64,000 nucleotides of DNA from Endothia cerciana (GCA_026119935.1 JALRMH010000059.1:163545-227544), one strand, 5' to 3'. Counted from the stretch's first letter, positions 33,084 to 45,548 are shown. The notes: generated from the sequence alone by a model not told the origin. Numbers and translations: made by a program.

Positions 33084-34367
33084 CTACTGCTCAGGATGCC
33101 TGAGGACCTCCTCACAGTTGGCGTCGAAGCGCAGGTTCCAGAGCCGGACCGACTGCATGAACTTCTCCGTCTTGTCGAGCTCACGATCCCTGCCGAACAG
33201 GGTCTGCACGAACTCGATGCCGGAGCGCTGGCCAAGCTGCGCATCCTTCTTGCTGCTGGCCGTGAGCATCGGCTTCTCGCACAGCTTGAGCAGCTTCTTG
33301 AGCTTGTCGGTCAGGCGCTCGCCGGACGTGATGAAGTCCTCGACCATCTCCTGGTTGTCCTGGGTCCGGATGCGGGGGACGGTTTCCTTGCCGCGCTTGA
33401 TCTTGCCGGCGAGCTGGATGAGGAGGAGCCAGAGCTCACCGGCCACCTCGGAGATAGGGGTCGACGGGCCGCGCGAGTAGACCGTCCAGTCGTAGATCCA
33501 CTTGCCGAGGCTGTTGGCGTCAAAGACGGAGCCGAGCAGCAGGATGGGCTCTTCTGTCGGGTCCCAGTTCTTCAGCGAGTAGCCCTTAGGGATGCTCCAC
33601 TTCTTGGCATCAGCCTCCGTGGCCTTCCTGGTGGCAGGCGGGGCCTTGTGGTGAGAACTGGACGGCCGCGCGGTCTGGGGCCGCTGTGGCATGGACTGAG
33701 AAGCACGCCGGGCATGAGCTGGGCGGCGGGGCTCCTCGTAATATCGCGTCTCGCGCCTGTCAAAGTCATCATATCGACGGGGTGAGGTCTGTGCATAGTA
33801 GCGGTGATCAGTTCCACGCCCACGATCGTTCTCATGAATGTAGTGAAAACCCTCTTCCCTCCTGCTGTGCCGCTTCGACTTCGACTTGGCTGGTATCACG
33901 TAGGTGACACCGTTGACCTCGAGGTACTCGTCCTCGTCGGATTCCCCATATGGATCTGAGGGCCGATAGTAGGAATAGGAGCTCCGACGCTCGCGGCTCG
34001 GGCGCGACCCAGAAAATGATTGTTTCCGCGATGATCGCGTGGCACTCACATTGGCCGTAGCAGCGTTGGTGGAGTAGAGGCCCTCGCTGTTGTACCGCGG
34101 CGAGAATGCGGCCGGGCGCGGGCTGGCATAGTCATTCATACCGCTGCTGACGTGACGAAAGTGCGCTCGGGTCTGGGGCCGCTGCGGTGTTGACGCGTAA
34201 TAGTAGACCGCGGGGCCTCGGGGAGACGGCGTCGGCGTCGCGAATTGGTCCTTCTCGTAGTAATACTCCGCGCCGGGAGTCGACCCGTAAGGAGACTGTC
34301 CGTTCATTTTCCCTGACTCTTGCAATGCCCCGTTGACATTCGATGCGTGCAAGAAATCGCTGCTCAA
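33084..34367 (-). CDS. Conserved fungal protein ('vegetative cell wall protein gp1'-like), function unknown
   Basis: A single-exon gene of 427 residues. The N-terminal 240 residues are low-complexity, rich in Ser, Arg, Tyr and Pro, with STPGAEYYYEKDQF and repeated PQRPQT. The C-terminal 180 residues are a compact conserved domain beginning near KKWSIPKGYSLKNWDPTEEP, then ILLLGSVFDANSLGKWIYDW, PISEVAGELWLLLIQLAGK, ERLTDKLKKLLKLCEKPML and a final RLWNLRFDANCEEVLRHP. I recall this C-terminal module as widely conserved in Sordariomycetes, usually annotated by transfer as 'vegetative cell wall protein gp1', a name with little support since there is no signal peptide. A cytosolic helical domain with a disordered N-terminus is the better description. 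The first Met was chosen as start; the gene is intact. Confidence 0.85.
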   Translation of the reverse strand: MSSDFLHASNVNGALQESGKMNGQSPYGSTPGAEYYYEKDQFATPTPSPRGPAVYYYASTPQRPQTRAHFRHVSSGMNDYASPRPAAFSPRYNSEGLYSTNAATANVSATRSSRKQSFSGSRPSRERRSSYSYYRPSDPYGESDEDEYLEVNGVTYVIPAKSKSKRHSRREEGFHYIHENDRGRGTDHRYYAQTSPRRYDDFDRRETRYYEEPRRPAHARRASQSMPQRPQTARPSSSHHKAPPATRKATEADAKKWSIPKGYSLKNWDPTEEPILLLGSVFDANSLGKWIYDWTVYSRGPSTPISEVAGELWLLLIQLAGKIKRGKETVPRIRTQDNQEMVEDFITSGERLTDKLKKLLKLCEKPMLTASSKKDAQLGQRSGIEFVQTLFGRDRELDKTEKFMQSVRLWNLRFDANCEEVLRHPEQ

Positions 34368-34668
34368 CCTCGCCCACGTGCGTCGGGAGGTGTCCCGGGT
34401 GTCCAGTTGTGAGGTTTTGAATTTGTTGGTTCTTCTGAAGAAAAGGCGCCTGTGTCGGGACGCAGGAGAGTGACACCGTCACCTTTCTATGTAGTCGGTA
34501 GGAAGAGGGGAGGAAAACCGTCTTCTGTCGGCACACATGTCAAGGTCTTGGTGTGGAAATCGTTCGGGGGGGGGAACGAGAAAAGAGCATCAAAAAGCAC
34601 GCCGCGGGACGCCTCTGACGGTGACTTCCAGAACAGACTGGATTACTCGAATGTTCCAGTCACGCAGT

Positions 34669-34669
<1 letters not shown>

Positions 34670-34700
<31 letters not shown>
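34670..34700. repeat. (GT)n dinucleotide microsatellite
   Basis: About 15 copies, 303 nt upstream of the gp1-like start codon, thus in its presumed promoter or 5' leader. Confidence 0.95.
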
Positions 34701-34701
<1 letters not shown>

Positions 34702-36789
34702 TCAGGAGCAGTGAGTGAGGACCGCAGTGTGGACGTGACGCAAAAGAATATTTGAGTAAGCTGGCATGTATGCCTGTTGCAAAGCAGGAGGGTGAAAAGA
34801 AGTGGTTGGAGACCGGTGTGTGACGGGCCTTATGAACAAATTCTTGCTCGATTCAAAATTGTGGATTTCCCAGCAGACAGCAAGCCAGGGTTCCGATGCG
34901 ACCAGAGCAGGGAAAATCCCACGGCCCCCTCGTACCGCGCTAAGGAGGGATGGGTAGAACAAAATTGAGTTCCGGCCTCGTGGATCCGTGATGGTGGTGG
35001 GGTGTCGTTATCGAGATACTTCGGTACCAGGCGTGGTGCGCCACCGCCTCTGCCAGTACCGTACTTCCGGTGAGGATTAGTCAAGGGTGCGAGGACGAGC
35101 CACAATGTTCTCACACCGTCTGGCGGCTCACTGTTCGCACTGCCGGGAATGCGAGCCTCTCTCCTCCTGTTCGTTCGGGGCCGAATCGGGAATGATCCAG
35201 TCCCCGGCGTCACAGCTGTAGCAACTCGGGCGGAGCTGCACACTGCACACTGCACACTGCAGCTTCTGAAAATAGAAGCAGAAAGGGGCTGCGCAACCTC
35301 TCGAGTGACGAGTTGCAACGAGACCCGTGGGACCTTAGTAGACGTGTGGACAACCTCAGCCTCTGGCTTCTGATCAGCAGGAAGCTCCGGAACAGAAGAG
35401 CCCTGTCGCAATCCGGTGAGGTTCCCCCCCCCCCTCGTCCTGGGACAAAAAAGGTGCAGGTTGTCGTTGGTGGGCTTGGATTAGGATGCGTGAACGCCGG
35501 GCCAATTTAGGGGACCAAGTAAGCGAAATTGCCTTGGACGCACAACGACTGGGGCCGGCTTCTAACACGCGACGACTGGGCTGGTGAGAAGAAGAAGAAA
35601 AAATTTTCGTCTTCCTTGTCGTCTTCCCCGGACTGCGCATCCAATTTCGATATCAAAAGCCCATGCTCGTGGCGCCAGTGCGTCTGAGTTATCGACTAAT
35701 TGCAGGGCGTGCCTCCTATGCGGGACTCGGGGAACCGTGGGTGGAGGATCCGCGCTCAACCCAGTCCCCACAAAGGTCGATGGAGCTTCCGGAAGGCCTG
35801 GGCCGGGAGAACAGGTCGACGGTATCCCTGTCGGCCTGATATCAGAAAGAGGAGAGGCTGGGGTGTACCGGTCGGTGAACGGCGCTGCTGGTCAGGACCA
35901 AAGCCGCCACTGGCAATCCATAGGCAGCAGTGACAGGATATAAGATGTCGTCGGACGGTCAGGGACGCTTCTTGCCACCCTCTTGGCGATCAGCTGTGAG
36001 CTTCAAGGTCAGGCAGGCAGACGATGAGACACCTCAGGCACCTGGGGTCTAGGTTGCAGTCGCAGGATGACGCAGACGGCTCGCTTTTAGGTGAAGGGGG
36101 GGGGGGCCCGTACGGGCGACCGGTGTTGATGCCTCGGGCCGCGAGATGAGAGCATCCGCGCCTGGGTGCAACTCCGCAACCTGCAACAGCTGAGGAACAC
36201 AGATACGATACGCCTTCGTATCGCAGGAGGTGATCTCTGGTGTGAGGCTGTAGGGAGTACTGTAGGCGGAGAGGCCGTGCCACGGAGCAGCGGGCAGCTG
36301 CAGGTCACATGCACGAGCAGTAGGCGACGTGCAACATGAGCCGCGGGCCGGACCTGGATATGGGTCTGGATAACCGAGTAGCTCAGCCGTCTACTTACGA
36401 CAGCAGCTGAGGTCCCAGGGTTAAGCCGGGAATGGATAGCTGGGTGGTCTGGCCCGGGACTTTTTGTCGGTCTCGACGAGATACGGCGAGCAGGGCTGCG
36501 AACGTGGAAGGGCAATTGGTGCTTGGCCGCCAGTATATAGGGACGGCGTCTCCTGCGGGAGGACTAGACTGGGGGCGAGACCGCTCAGGTAGACAGGGCG
36601 GCAGAGGACACGTGAAAGAGCGTGAGGCTAGTGATAACTCTGAGGGGCGTCCCAGGTATGTTGCTCATGTAGCATCTTGTAGACGCGCAGCAGGCAGCCA
36701 GGGCCACGACGGCGGTGATGTTGAGGGAAGACGACGTTGCAGAGTATTATACCCACGGTGTTGGGGTGAGAAGAGGAAGAGGAAGATGA

Positions 36790-36790
36790 A

Positions 36791-36825
<35 letters not shown>
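36790..36825. repeat. (GAT)n trinucleotide microsatellite
   Basis: Twelve perfect copies next to a purine-rich GAAGAG stretch. It sits about 45 nt before the 7-mer minisatellite. Confidence 0.95.
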
Positions 36826-36827
<2 letters not shown>

Positions 36828-36868
36828 AAAGAGGACAGGCCAGGGAGATAACGGCAGGTGGTGCCCTG

Positions 36869-36914
36869 TGCCCAGTGCCCAGTGCCCAGTGCCCAGTGCC
36901 CAGTGCCCAGTGCC
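36869..36914. repeat. (CCCAGTG)6 minisatellite
   Basis: Six perfect tandem copies of a 7 bp unit, followed by GCCAACCCC. The unit is not a multiple of three and no gene crosses it. Confidence 0.95.
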
Positions 36915-37888
36915 AACCCCTCTAGTCTTTGTCGACACTTACGCAGCGGAGTAGTGAGTGTGTGAGTCAGTGACCCCTCACGTTCTCCTTGCCAGCCCTG
37001 TACCCCTCCACCCTGCACCACTTCGTGACGATACGTGGGAGACCAAGATCAAGTTCTCCCTGGCAGGTGATGTGCTTCTGACAATCTCCTGCCTCTTACA
37101 ACGTCTCCCTTGCATCCCTCATCGACCAATGCCCGGATGAGGAAAGACAAACGTGAGCAGCACACGACCCAACCACGCCAGCCCCCCACCTGCACATCCC
37201 ATCCCATCCTGCAAAGATTGCCAGATCCGAGAGCCAGACACCACAGACTAAGTCGGCATTCTGAAGCTGCTTGGCGTCAAGACTTGACGTTTGCCAATCA
37301 TCACATGCTCAACACGTCCATGCCTCCCAGGCACCACAGGCCAGGCTGAAGGCTGGCTCATCAGCAGCTCGTCGCTATCGCCGTCGCCATCGCCATCGCC
37401 CTCGTCATCATCCCCTGCCTAGCTACCCACGCCGCGCTCGATCTGGTCCATCGACGCCAGATGTTGGCAGGCGCTTGCCGGACAGTTGAGGTCCATCTGA
37501 GGGCACCAGCTAGCCCCTGCAGATCCGAGTCTTCCACACAGCGATGGGCGGCCGATCAGCCCTTCACCACCCGGCGGCGATGGATCAGCAGGCCATCGTT
37601 CCAGCTTTAGCATAGCTATGTCATCATTGCACAGAGCGCCACGGGTATGCGAACTCCTTTCTTACCGACCGAGCCCTCTGCACGTCTACGCCCACGAACC
37701 CCTGCGGCAACAAGGGGCTCCAGCGCCAGTTCAGTTCCAGCCGAGCCCGGAAGCTGCGGGGTTGACCTGCATAAGCCCAGGGGGGTCCTCCCAGTCTCCA
37801 GAGGCAGAGGGGTTCAGGATGGCCTATCTAACGCTCCTAGGAGTGTCTGTCATGGGTGCCAACAGAGCTCAGATTCATGGAGAAAGGA

Positions 37889-37991
37889 AAGAAGAAGAAA
37901 GAGAGAGAGAGAGAGGGAGAGAGAGGGAGAGAGAGGGAGAGAGGGGGAGAGAGGGGGAGAGAGGGGGAGAGAGAGGGAGAGAGAGAGAGGG
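37889..37991. repeat. GA-rich polypurine array
   Basis: About 100 nt of almost pure purine made of (GAGAGG)/(GAGAGA)-type units, with a higher-order pattern of about 10-12 nt. This is a strong strand asymmetry (polypurine on +). Confidence 0.95.
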
Positions 37992-40931
37992 TTGGGATAG
38001 AGGCCCATACTCCCTCACGGGCCGTCAAGATAAGTGTCGTGGGACGGCAAAGTCAATACGTACCTACTTTCACAATCCGCTTGGTATGATTTCACCATGG
38101 GGATAGGATCGAGCCTAACCCAGCAGTGTGCTGGGTTACGAGGTACCAGGCCCCTGAGCCAGTGGCAAACCTGATTGATTCCATTGTGCCGATTTGACAC
38201 CGCGGATTGCGGAGTCGCGTAGGGGGTGGTGGGCTGGCGTGGCTGGGGAGGCCCCGAACAGAGTTATTACCAGTCTGCACGTCAGGGTTCAGCTTCACAA
38301 CAGTCATGCACCACCACCAAAAGAGATGGGATGACCTCTTAATCAGCTCCAGCAGCCACTGCCCACCATCGACAGGCCGGTGGCACCACTGACTATATGA
38401 CCTTGGCAGGCAAGCATCTACATACGGCTGGCTGTCCGTCACGCCTACGCGGAGCTGCTCCGGACAGTTCTGCGGTGGCGACCACAATGTTTGGAGGCCT
38501 GCAAGACTGCTGCCGATGGCTAGACGTCCCATGTCAGAGACGGTTGTTGTCAACGACGGTGCGTTGGGCGTGCGCCCGTCAGTCCTCCTGGCCAGATTCC
38601 ATTGCTGCGTTCACGGCTGACCCGCACGTTTCTTGTCTGATGGGATCATCCTGGACGGCGTTGTTGCACGACCTGTCGATCACCAAGACTGACTCGACCG
38701 TTAGCTGGTTCACAAGCCCAAATTGGTGTTGCATGAACGAGTTCGTCCCACCAACAAATACTCGTGGCCGGTGGACCTAATTCGAGCTTCACGAAGCCAA
38801 GCGATGTTCCGGCCCCTATCTGATCCCATCGGCCGAGAGACCCACCCCAGGTGCTCAGCGCGTTGCCGATATTGGACCCGCCTTTTGACTTACAATCGGA
38901 ATACTACCCTGAGAACGCCCGGCTTTGGGGGCACTTGAGGACGGGCGTCCTATCCGGAGGCCACCGTTGTTGTTGTCTATCGACGCCCATTGGGACCATT
39001 CGGCAACACAAACTCTCCAGTCTTGCGGCGAGTGTAGCCTCAGCAGGCCAACTCTTGCCTTCATTCGAAATCCACTCGCCGAGACCCGTACAGTATCAGT
39101 GGCACGGTCCAGGCCGGTCCTGTCGAAGGCCTCCCATGTCCCGCAAGTGACAGCCACAACAGAAGAGGAACGCAGGGCATCCGAGATCGTGAGGTTTCTA
39201 CTACACACCACCGTGTCCATATGGCGGTCTAGGCCGGGCACTGCATCATTGCTCATCAAAGCAAGGCAAAAATACAAATCAGCCCTTGCTAAAAGGCTAC
39301 ATATTATTATGGTACATGGTATGTGAGGAATCCACCCTCTCGCATGTCGCAACGGGTGTCCACTCATCTGGCCCCATCTGCCATCTCGAGGCCCACCGTC
39401 CGCCTGTCAATTCTGCATCTTGTCCCTCGGGATTGCCCCTCCCCCTCTTCAGTCCCGGTGGGCTTCTAGAAAACCAGACGTCGGGGCTCCTGGCTGGCGG
39501 TCATGGCGGTATGCTGATCGTCACCACCAGAGCTTGTCCCTGCTCGAGTCTCCTCCACGGAAGGATTTTCACTTGACCATGGCGGTTATCCCGCATGATT
39601 GTATCAGAGCCAAACAAACAGCAAAGAGTTGCAGCGAGGCATCAATGAGTCACATCCTCTGAAAGAGCTCAACGGCGTCATCAGTGTGCAGATGCGATAT
39701 CATCATCCCACGGTCTGCGAGAGGCCTGCGTTGGAGCCCAACATGCGAAAACCTGGCGCAAGCACACCGCAAGTAGCGTGAGAAGCACGCGAAACATGCG
39801 GTCGAGTAATCTCGTGCTGAACAACCCAATGATTCATCGGATCAAGCCTGGACTCTGCAGCCTTAGGGCGTCTTGCTTTGTCGTGCAGGGCTGGAGGTTG
39901 CGGTCGCAGGTCGGGTCAACGAAGACCAACAAACCTTCTCCCGGCGCCAACTCCCGCCCCGCCCATGCAGCCTAGTCCATCGGGCGAGCTCCATGTTCTC
40001 TTGTACCCATAGCCATGTTGGATTTTAGGGCCCATCACTCCGGGTCCAGTCAAGTTCACCTTACCCAGCAATTCGATCGCCTTACGCGGCTTTCTCTACC
40101 ACCTTCTTCCCGTCCTCCACCGTTGCGGGGCGTCGTCAAAGCCACACTGCGAATAGGACATCAATACGTTGGCCCTGGATACGGCGCAGCCTTTTCAAGA
40201 CCTGAGATCGCGGCGTCAAGGTGCGCCATCCGCAGCATGGCGCCAGGTCGATGGCATTCACCGACACTTCTCAACATGATCATCGACGCCCAATACCGTA
40301 CACCCACCCCTCCTTGCATTGCCCGTGCATTTGCGATGTCGGACGGTCAGTGCAGTGCCCCTCGTGTTTGCCCAAGAGCGACCGCCACAAGCAAGATCTT
40401 TGTCTCTTCCAATGCTGCATGCACATGCAGCAATGTCTGCGTGCCCCGCTATGTCATTCTCCGATGAGTCGGATGCAGGATCTACGCTGCGTCTCAGCTG
40501 CAGAGACACGTCTTGTGGGCTTCGACAGCCCTGGCTTGGGGGGCAAGGAGTCGCCCCGGCGCATCTTCATCGATCGGCTGACGTCGCTGAAAATCTCGGA
40601 GGGGTTGCTTGGTGAACAATCATGCGAGTTGCGACTGACTATGGGCCGAGATTCGCTCTGCGTATCAAGGACAGGTCGATGATTGTTCACTCCTAACCGC
40701 TGTCCTGTCTCGCGCGTCTTCTTTTTGTTGTTACCTGCTGTCTTCTTGTCAATCGAGGCTCGCCATTTCACCTTGTGGCGTGGACAGTAGAAGCATCCGG
40801 AGGAGGCAGATCACGGACGCGTTGTGCCGATCGCCCAGGCCACTGATCAAGGTAAGAAGACCCAATGCGATGTTCAATAATTCATTGACAGGTCTGATGC
40901 GTCTGCATACTGCGCTCGAAAAACATCTGAT

Positions 40932-41813
40932 CTATTTTCCCTCGAAGCTGAGATTTTTCGCTTCGAAGTTGGTATATTTCCCATCCACGAACGTGACGTA
41001 TGACGGCACCTCGGGCGGTCCCTGAGCCAGGCGCAGAAAGATCTCAGCATGCGAGTCTCCCTTCGTCTTCAAGCCGACCGGCCAGCCCTCTGCGTTGCGC
41101 TCGTCTGCAAAGAAAAATCTGAATCGGAGAGCAAGCGTCAGCCAAGTGCCCGCATCAAACACAAGCGCAGCACGGAAGCAGAGGCCGGCAGGCCAGGACA
41201 AGGCCGGTCCATGATGGCTCATGCGGGCCAAGTGAAAGCGGAGTGAGACTCACCGGATCCCCTTCTCTCTGAACACCGCATCCGCCGTGCTCACCCAGTA
41301 GTTGGCACCGCTCTTCCCGATCCCGAGCGTCGTGAGCGTCGCGATCGGGTTCGGGAACCAGCTCTGCGGGACGACCCCCTTGGGACACATGTTGCCCGTC
41401 ATGATGAACGTGGCCCTCCTGCCCTCGGACGTCCACACCTTGACGGCCTCCCTGGCCGCGATGTACGGGCTCTTGATCATCACGTTCAGGTCGGAATCGA
41501 AGGCCGCGTCGGGCACAGCGAACGGGTTCGTGGGGTCTTCCGCCGAGGGCCGCGTCGCGGCGGCGACGTTCCAGACGATGACGTCCGGGAACGACCAGCC
41601 CCGCGCCGAGAGCCCGGCGAAGATCTGTGGGACGGCGGTCGGGTCCGTCAGGTCGGCCTGGAAGTGGACGTGCCTGTCTGCGTCCGAGGGTGCGGAGGGG
41701 GGTGGGGACCGTGCGACGGTCGCGACGCGGTAGCCGGCGGAGAGGAACTTTGCGGTGGCGGCGGCGCCAACATTCGCGCCGGAGCCGAAAATGATTGCTA
41801 CGGGGCTGGACAT
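40932..41813 (-). CDS. SDR-superfamily protein (short-chain dehydrogenase/reductase-like), atypical active site
   Basis: Two exons, 41813-41254 and 41118-40932, joined by a 135 nt intron (gtgagt...ttcag); 248 residues, intact. The N-terminus is a Rossmann fold: VAIIFGSGANVGAAATAKFL, then VATVARS, then an acidic strand end (FQADLTDP) and VIVWNVAA, corresponding to the NNAG region. The usual catalytic YxxxK is not present: the matching place reads LTTLGIGKSGANYW, so Lys remains but Tyr does not. The end, YVTFVDGKYTNFEAKNLSF, is typical of a small SDR-like group in fungi. The ATG at 41813 was chosen because the fold begins five residues later; an upstream in-frame ATG at 41900 would add an unlikely Ile-run translated from an ATG-type repeat. 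Cofactor binding is likely; catalysis is uncertain. Confidence 0.85.
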
Positions 41814-44800
41814 GGTGGCGGGTGGGCTAGTCTGTCCGATGATGATGATGATGATGGTGGTGGGTGAGGCTGAAGGACAGCGAGCACACTGGACGGTCAA
41901 TCTGCGAGGTCTTGAAGATCGATTTAAATACTTTCAAGTATCTACGCTATCATATTTTCCCTCCTCCACCTGTCCGCGGCCAAACTTGATCCGTGAAAAG
42001 GATTTCATTCGCTGTAACACCACGGCCTTCTCTTCCCATGCTGCCCGCGAACTGATTCCAAAGCTCCGGTCTGCCCTCCCCCCCCCCCCCCACCATCGCC
42101 CAGAAGGGGGATAGTTTCCGCAAGACGGCATGGTCCTCCAGATGCTCTCGCGCGGGTCTCCTGTCAAAACTGCGGGGCCACAGCTCTGCAGGATCTTTGA
42201 TTCCAAAGCAGTTACTATTTATGAGATAGATGGTCACTGCCTCTATATCGTATGGACACTGGCCAGTATGTGCGTGCGTGCAGGTGTATAGCTGGGAAGT
42301 GATGCATGGTTATATCTGTTCGGGTTACGGTCTCATCGATCCGTTGTGAGCGCTTCACGATCAGGTCTTTGAGTGTGGACGAGGGAGGAAAACCCTGGTA
42401 TCAGGTTCTATACAAACCTGTGCTGTTTCATCGCCTATGCTTCCAGAAGGCCTATCAGCCTCCTGACATCGTCGCCAGTGTGAGCTGTCAAGGTCGGGCC
42501 GGGGGCGGATTCACACCTCTCGTGGTATATAGCGACAACCGCCAGTGAACCATACTCATTGATGCACGGCCGTACAGCCAAAAATCAAGAGTACAGTTTG
42601 AACCAAATACAGCACATCTACGGTGGCACATTTCAATCCCAGCACAATCCACTTCTTACAGCCAATCTAACACAGAATCGAAGATAGTACAGTAAAGAGG
42701 AAGACATCTTCAGAGATTGGCACAACACCTCTTCCTCTCTACCTCCTTATGAAGTCCTAGGTTAGAAATAAAGAAGGCGGGGAGGGGTGTGTTGGCGAGG
42801 CCGTCTCTTACACTACCAGACTGTAGTATGAACAACGGCCTGTAACACTTGATCATCTGCCCCCTAAACTCAAAAAGAACCTCAAGCGCTGAGCATTGTT
42901 CCAGAGCGCCGGGTCGCCACCCAGAGGGGCAGTGCCGTGCTCCGGGAATGCAACGTCGCGGATTTTACTGTGTGGTAAGCCGCAGCCCGGCGACGTCCAT
43001 CCCTATATGTACTACGCATTTCCACCAACTTCCACCCGTTCTCGTGGGTCTGATAATCGCCATTTCGACTCATAACTCGACGAGGCACGACCTCCGATGC
43101 TACGTCATCCTTGATACAAAGGTGCCATGAAGGACTTCAGACAAACCACGTCCGATAGACACACACCTGCGCAGGTACTTATGATATTGTCAGGGGTTGC
43201 AATTCGACATCCGGGGGAGGGTGAGGATGGTGGGTGCGACTTCACGCATTTGGACCAGTGAGAGCGGACTACTGACAACACCTCCAATATCCCACGCTTT
43301 CCTGTGACTCATAAAAATAGGTCTCGTCGCCCCGTCGTTACGTCCACGCGTCTATCAGTGTTCCTGTCTGTCGCCCTGCTCCAAGACTCGACACATGATC
43401 CGCGGGTCCCGACACATCGCTACGTCGTGAACTTCTTCTCGGTGGTGCCGTGACTGGCCTCTCAACGGTCACGGATCGGGATGAGGCAACCAAGATCGAC
43501 AGCTATGGAGGCCTGCGAGTGTTGTTCAGTCCCCCAGGTATGATCTGAGTGGTCAACCTATCTCTTCGGGAGGCGGGCCTCGTCACCCAGTTTGTCCGTG
43601 TCGTTGCAATAAGGCGGTCACATGCCTACTTGTGCTCTTCGTGCAGCTAACCTGATAGGTGCACAGTCACGTCAACAGCGTCATCGACGAGCTGAAACAT
43701 AGAGTTCGACTCCCGTGTCCGCGGAATCTGAACCACGACGGGCAGTACTGTATCCGCAAAGATACTACCAAGGGCTCTACCTCCGATGCAATGGTACATA
43801 CTCGCGTTGTCGCTGCATTGTCTTGACCAGGCAACGGCCGTTTGCGAGGAAGCAAGGTTCCCCTACAGTGCGAGCGCCCGGACCGCTCCCAGACGGATAG
43901 CTGGGGCCTGCCTGCTCTAGACTGCTAGTGACGGGGAGGGAGGCTGGTGAGAACTGGGTCAAGGGACCTTCGGATAGGAGGGCTGTCGAGGATGACAACA
44001 AGGCCCAAATGAGGGTTTCCTCTGGGACACCTACCACGTCAAACGGACTTCGTATGATGGTAACATCCGTTGCGCGGCCCCTGCGAGGTGTTGGTCTACA
44101 TGCACATCGCATTACAGACTAGTCACACCGAGGGCATACCGCAGCGCAATAGTGGTGTTAGTGTCTGCTGCCGTTGCTGCCACCACGTGTGGGACCCTCG
44201 GAAGGGAATGGTCGAAGGAGATGAACATGCCGGAGATTGTTACCGGCAATACTCACCGGCCTGGCCCTTACAGGTTCTCCGTTAGGCACGCATCAGACTC
44301 TTCTTACGGCAGGTACTGCAAGACTTTGCAGTATATTATGAACTCAACCCATCTGCTTGGGACCTGTTGAGCCCCTCGGTCGACAATGATGGAAGCACAG
44401 ACCCCAACCTCACTATTTCCATGGTCTAACTGGTCTGCCTACGCTGACAAGACACCTATTGTATCTAGCACCTGCCTCCAGCATGGATCTCTATATCGCC
44501 ATATTCGTTCGCTGAAGGCAAAATGCATCGTCAGCTAAGGGCATGCGTTTTACGGCCCACGATCCATTTGCCATGCCGTGGTCTCGTTCAGTCATTAGGA
44601 GTTGGTCACCATAGACAACTTCAGCAAGTCTAAAGTCATGTATGCCCCTTGGGCCCACACTTTTTAAACTTAATTTTGGGTAATGATCTACTTATTATAA
44701 GCAGTTGTTCAAGCAACAACAGTGGGGGATGCCTAGTTGGGATTCGGTTCCCATACCTTAAATGTCCCTATATTCGATCCACAGTCACCGCATTTTTACT

Positions 44801-44858
44801 GTATCCCGTCCTTACCTTACCTTGCCTGAGGTCGACTTGCAGAGGGACACCAGATTTC

Positions 44859-44884
44859 TTTTTTTTTTTTTTTTTTTTTTTTTT
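44859..44884. repeat. T26 homopolymer
   Basis: A run of 26 T (A on the minus strand) interrupts otherwise ordinary sequence. It could be the poly(A) end of an old retroposed element on the minus strand, but no element body or target-site duplication is recognised. Confidence 0.9.
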
Positions 44885-45540
44885 CATGCCTAGATATGAG
44901 CTGCAAGTTACGGATATTAGCAGCTGTGGGTGAGGGTAAGGGAGGCCAAAAGCTTGCGTTTCACCCCGTCTTTGTGTCCAATTGATGAATACCCTCATGA
45001 GATACCTATGCAGCCATCGCTGCAAGCCATATTTTCCATCATTGCCGATGCGCGGATATACTTGCCTGGTTTGTCAGCGACGACTATCTCCCAGGAGAGC
45101 CAAAGGGCTGCGTAAGTGCAACCTGAGGTGTATGTACGACGCCGGGTCTCCATGCACTTTAACCCCAAGAGAATACCTGTTATATCCGTTTCACGGCTGG
45201 CGCTCCGCATCCTGAAGCCTTCCCCAGCACCGCACTTAGGACCTAGGCGCGTGTGTTATGGTGTTAAGGTAACATATAGTCTGCCTTAAGTCCGCGCCAT
45301 GGCACACTGCTCCCTTTGTCGTCGACCTGCACCAAGCATGCGCGGGCGGAACTCCGATCTGGCCTGTGTTACTCCGGGACCCTTAACCCCACCAAAACAC
45401 GTCCCAAATGCTAGAGAAGTGACTAGTCCTTCGCAGCACCTCTCGTGTCGGTCTAACCCCAACTCGTATGTGAGACTAGATGCACGTCACTTTCAGACCA
45501 ACCCGGATTCGTATATGAACAAAGTGCACCGAGGTGGCGG

Positions 45541-45548
45541 TTATAAAA
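45541..45548 (+). promoter_or_regulatory. TATA-like element upstream of the NmrA-like gene
   Basis: The sequence TTATAAAAGA lies 134 nt before the start codon and is followed by a pyrimidine-rich leader. This is a plausible TATA box, without transcript support. Confidence 0.35.

Larger units (their letters stand above)
34368..40931. other. Gene-poor 6.6 kb region with satellite-like repeats
   Basis: The longest stretch in the window with no recognisable gene. It holds a GT array (34670-34700), a GAT array (36790-36825), a 7-mer minisatellite (36869-36914) and a GA-rich array (37889-37991). Frames up to about 190 codons occur on both strands but show no family motif, no signal peptide plus splice structure and no conserved domain. 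No tRNA or rRNA is recognised. Confidence 0.5.

Noticed and set aside
36370..36440. tRNA-like stretch (GTAGCTCAGC ... GGTCCCAGGG)
   Set aside because: No acceptor stem or anticodon stem can be paired around it, and the B-box match is poor.
37618..38106. Frames through the GA-rich array giving Arg/Glu repeats
   Set aside because: Translation of a polypurine repeat in any of three frames gives Glu/Arg/Gly runs. No flanking coding character.
41814..41900. Upstream ATG (41900) for the SDR-like gene
   Set aside because: It would add an isoleucine run translated from an ATG-type trinucleotide array and precede the Rossmann strand by over 30 residues.
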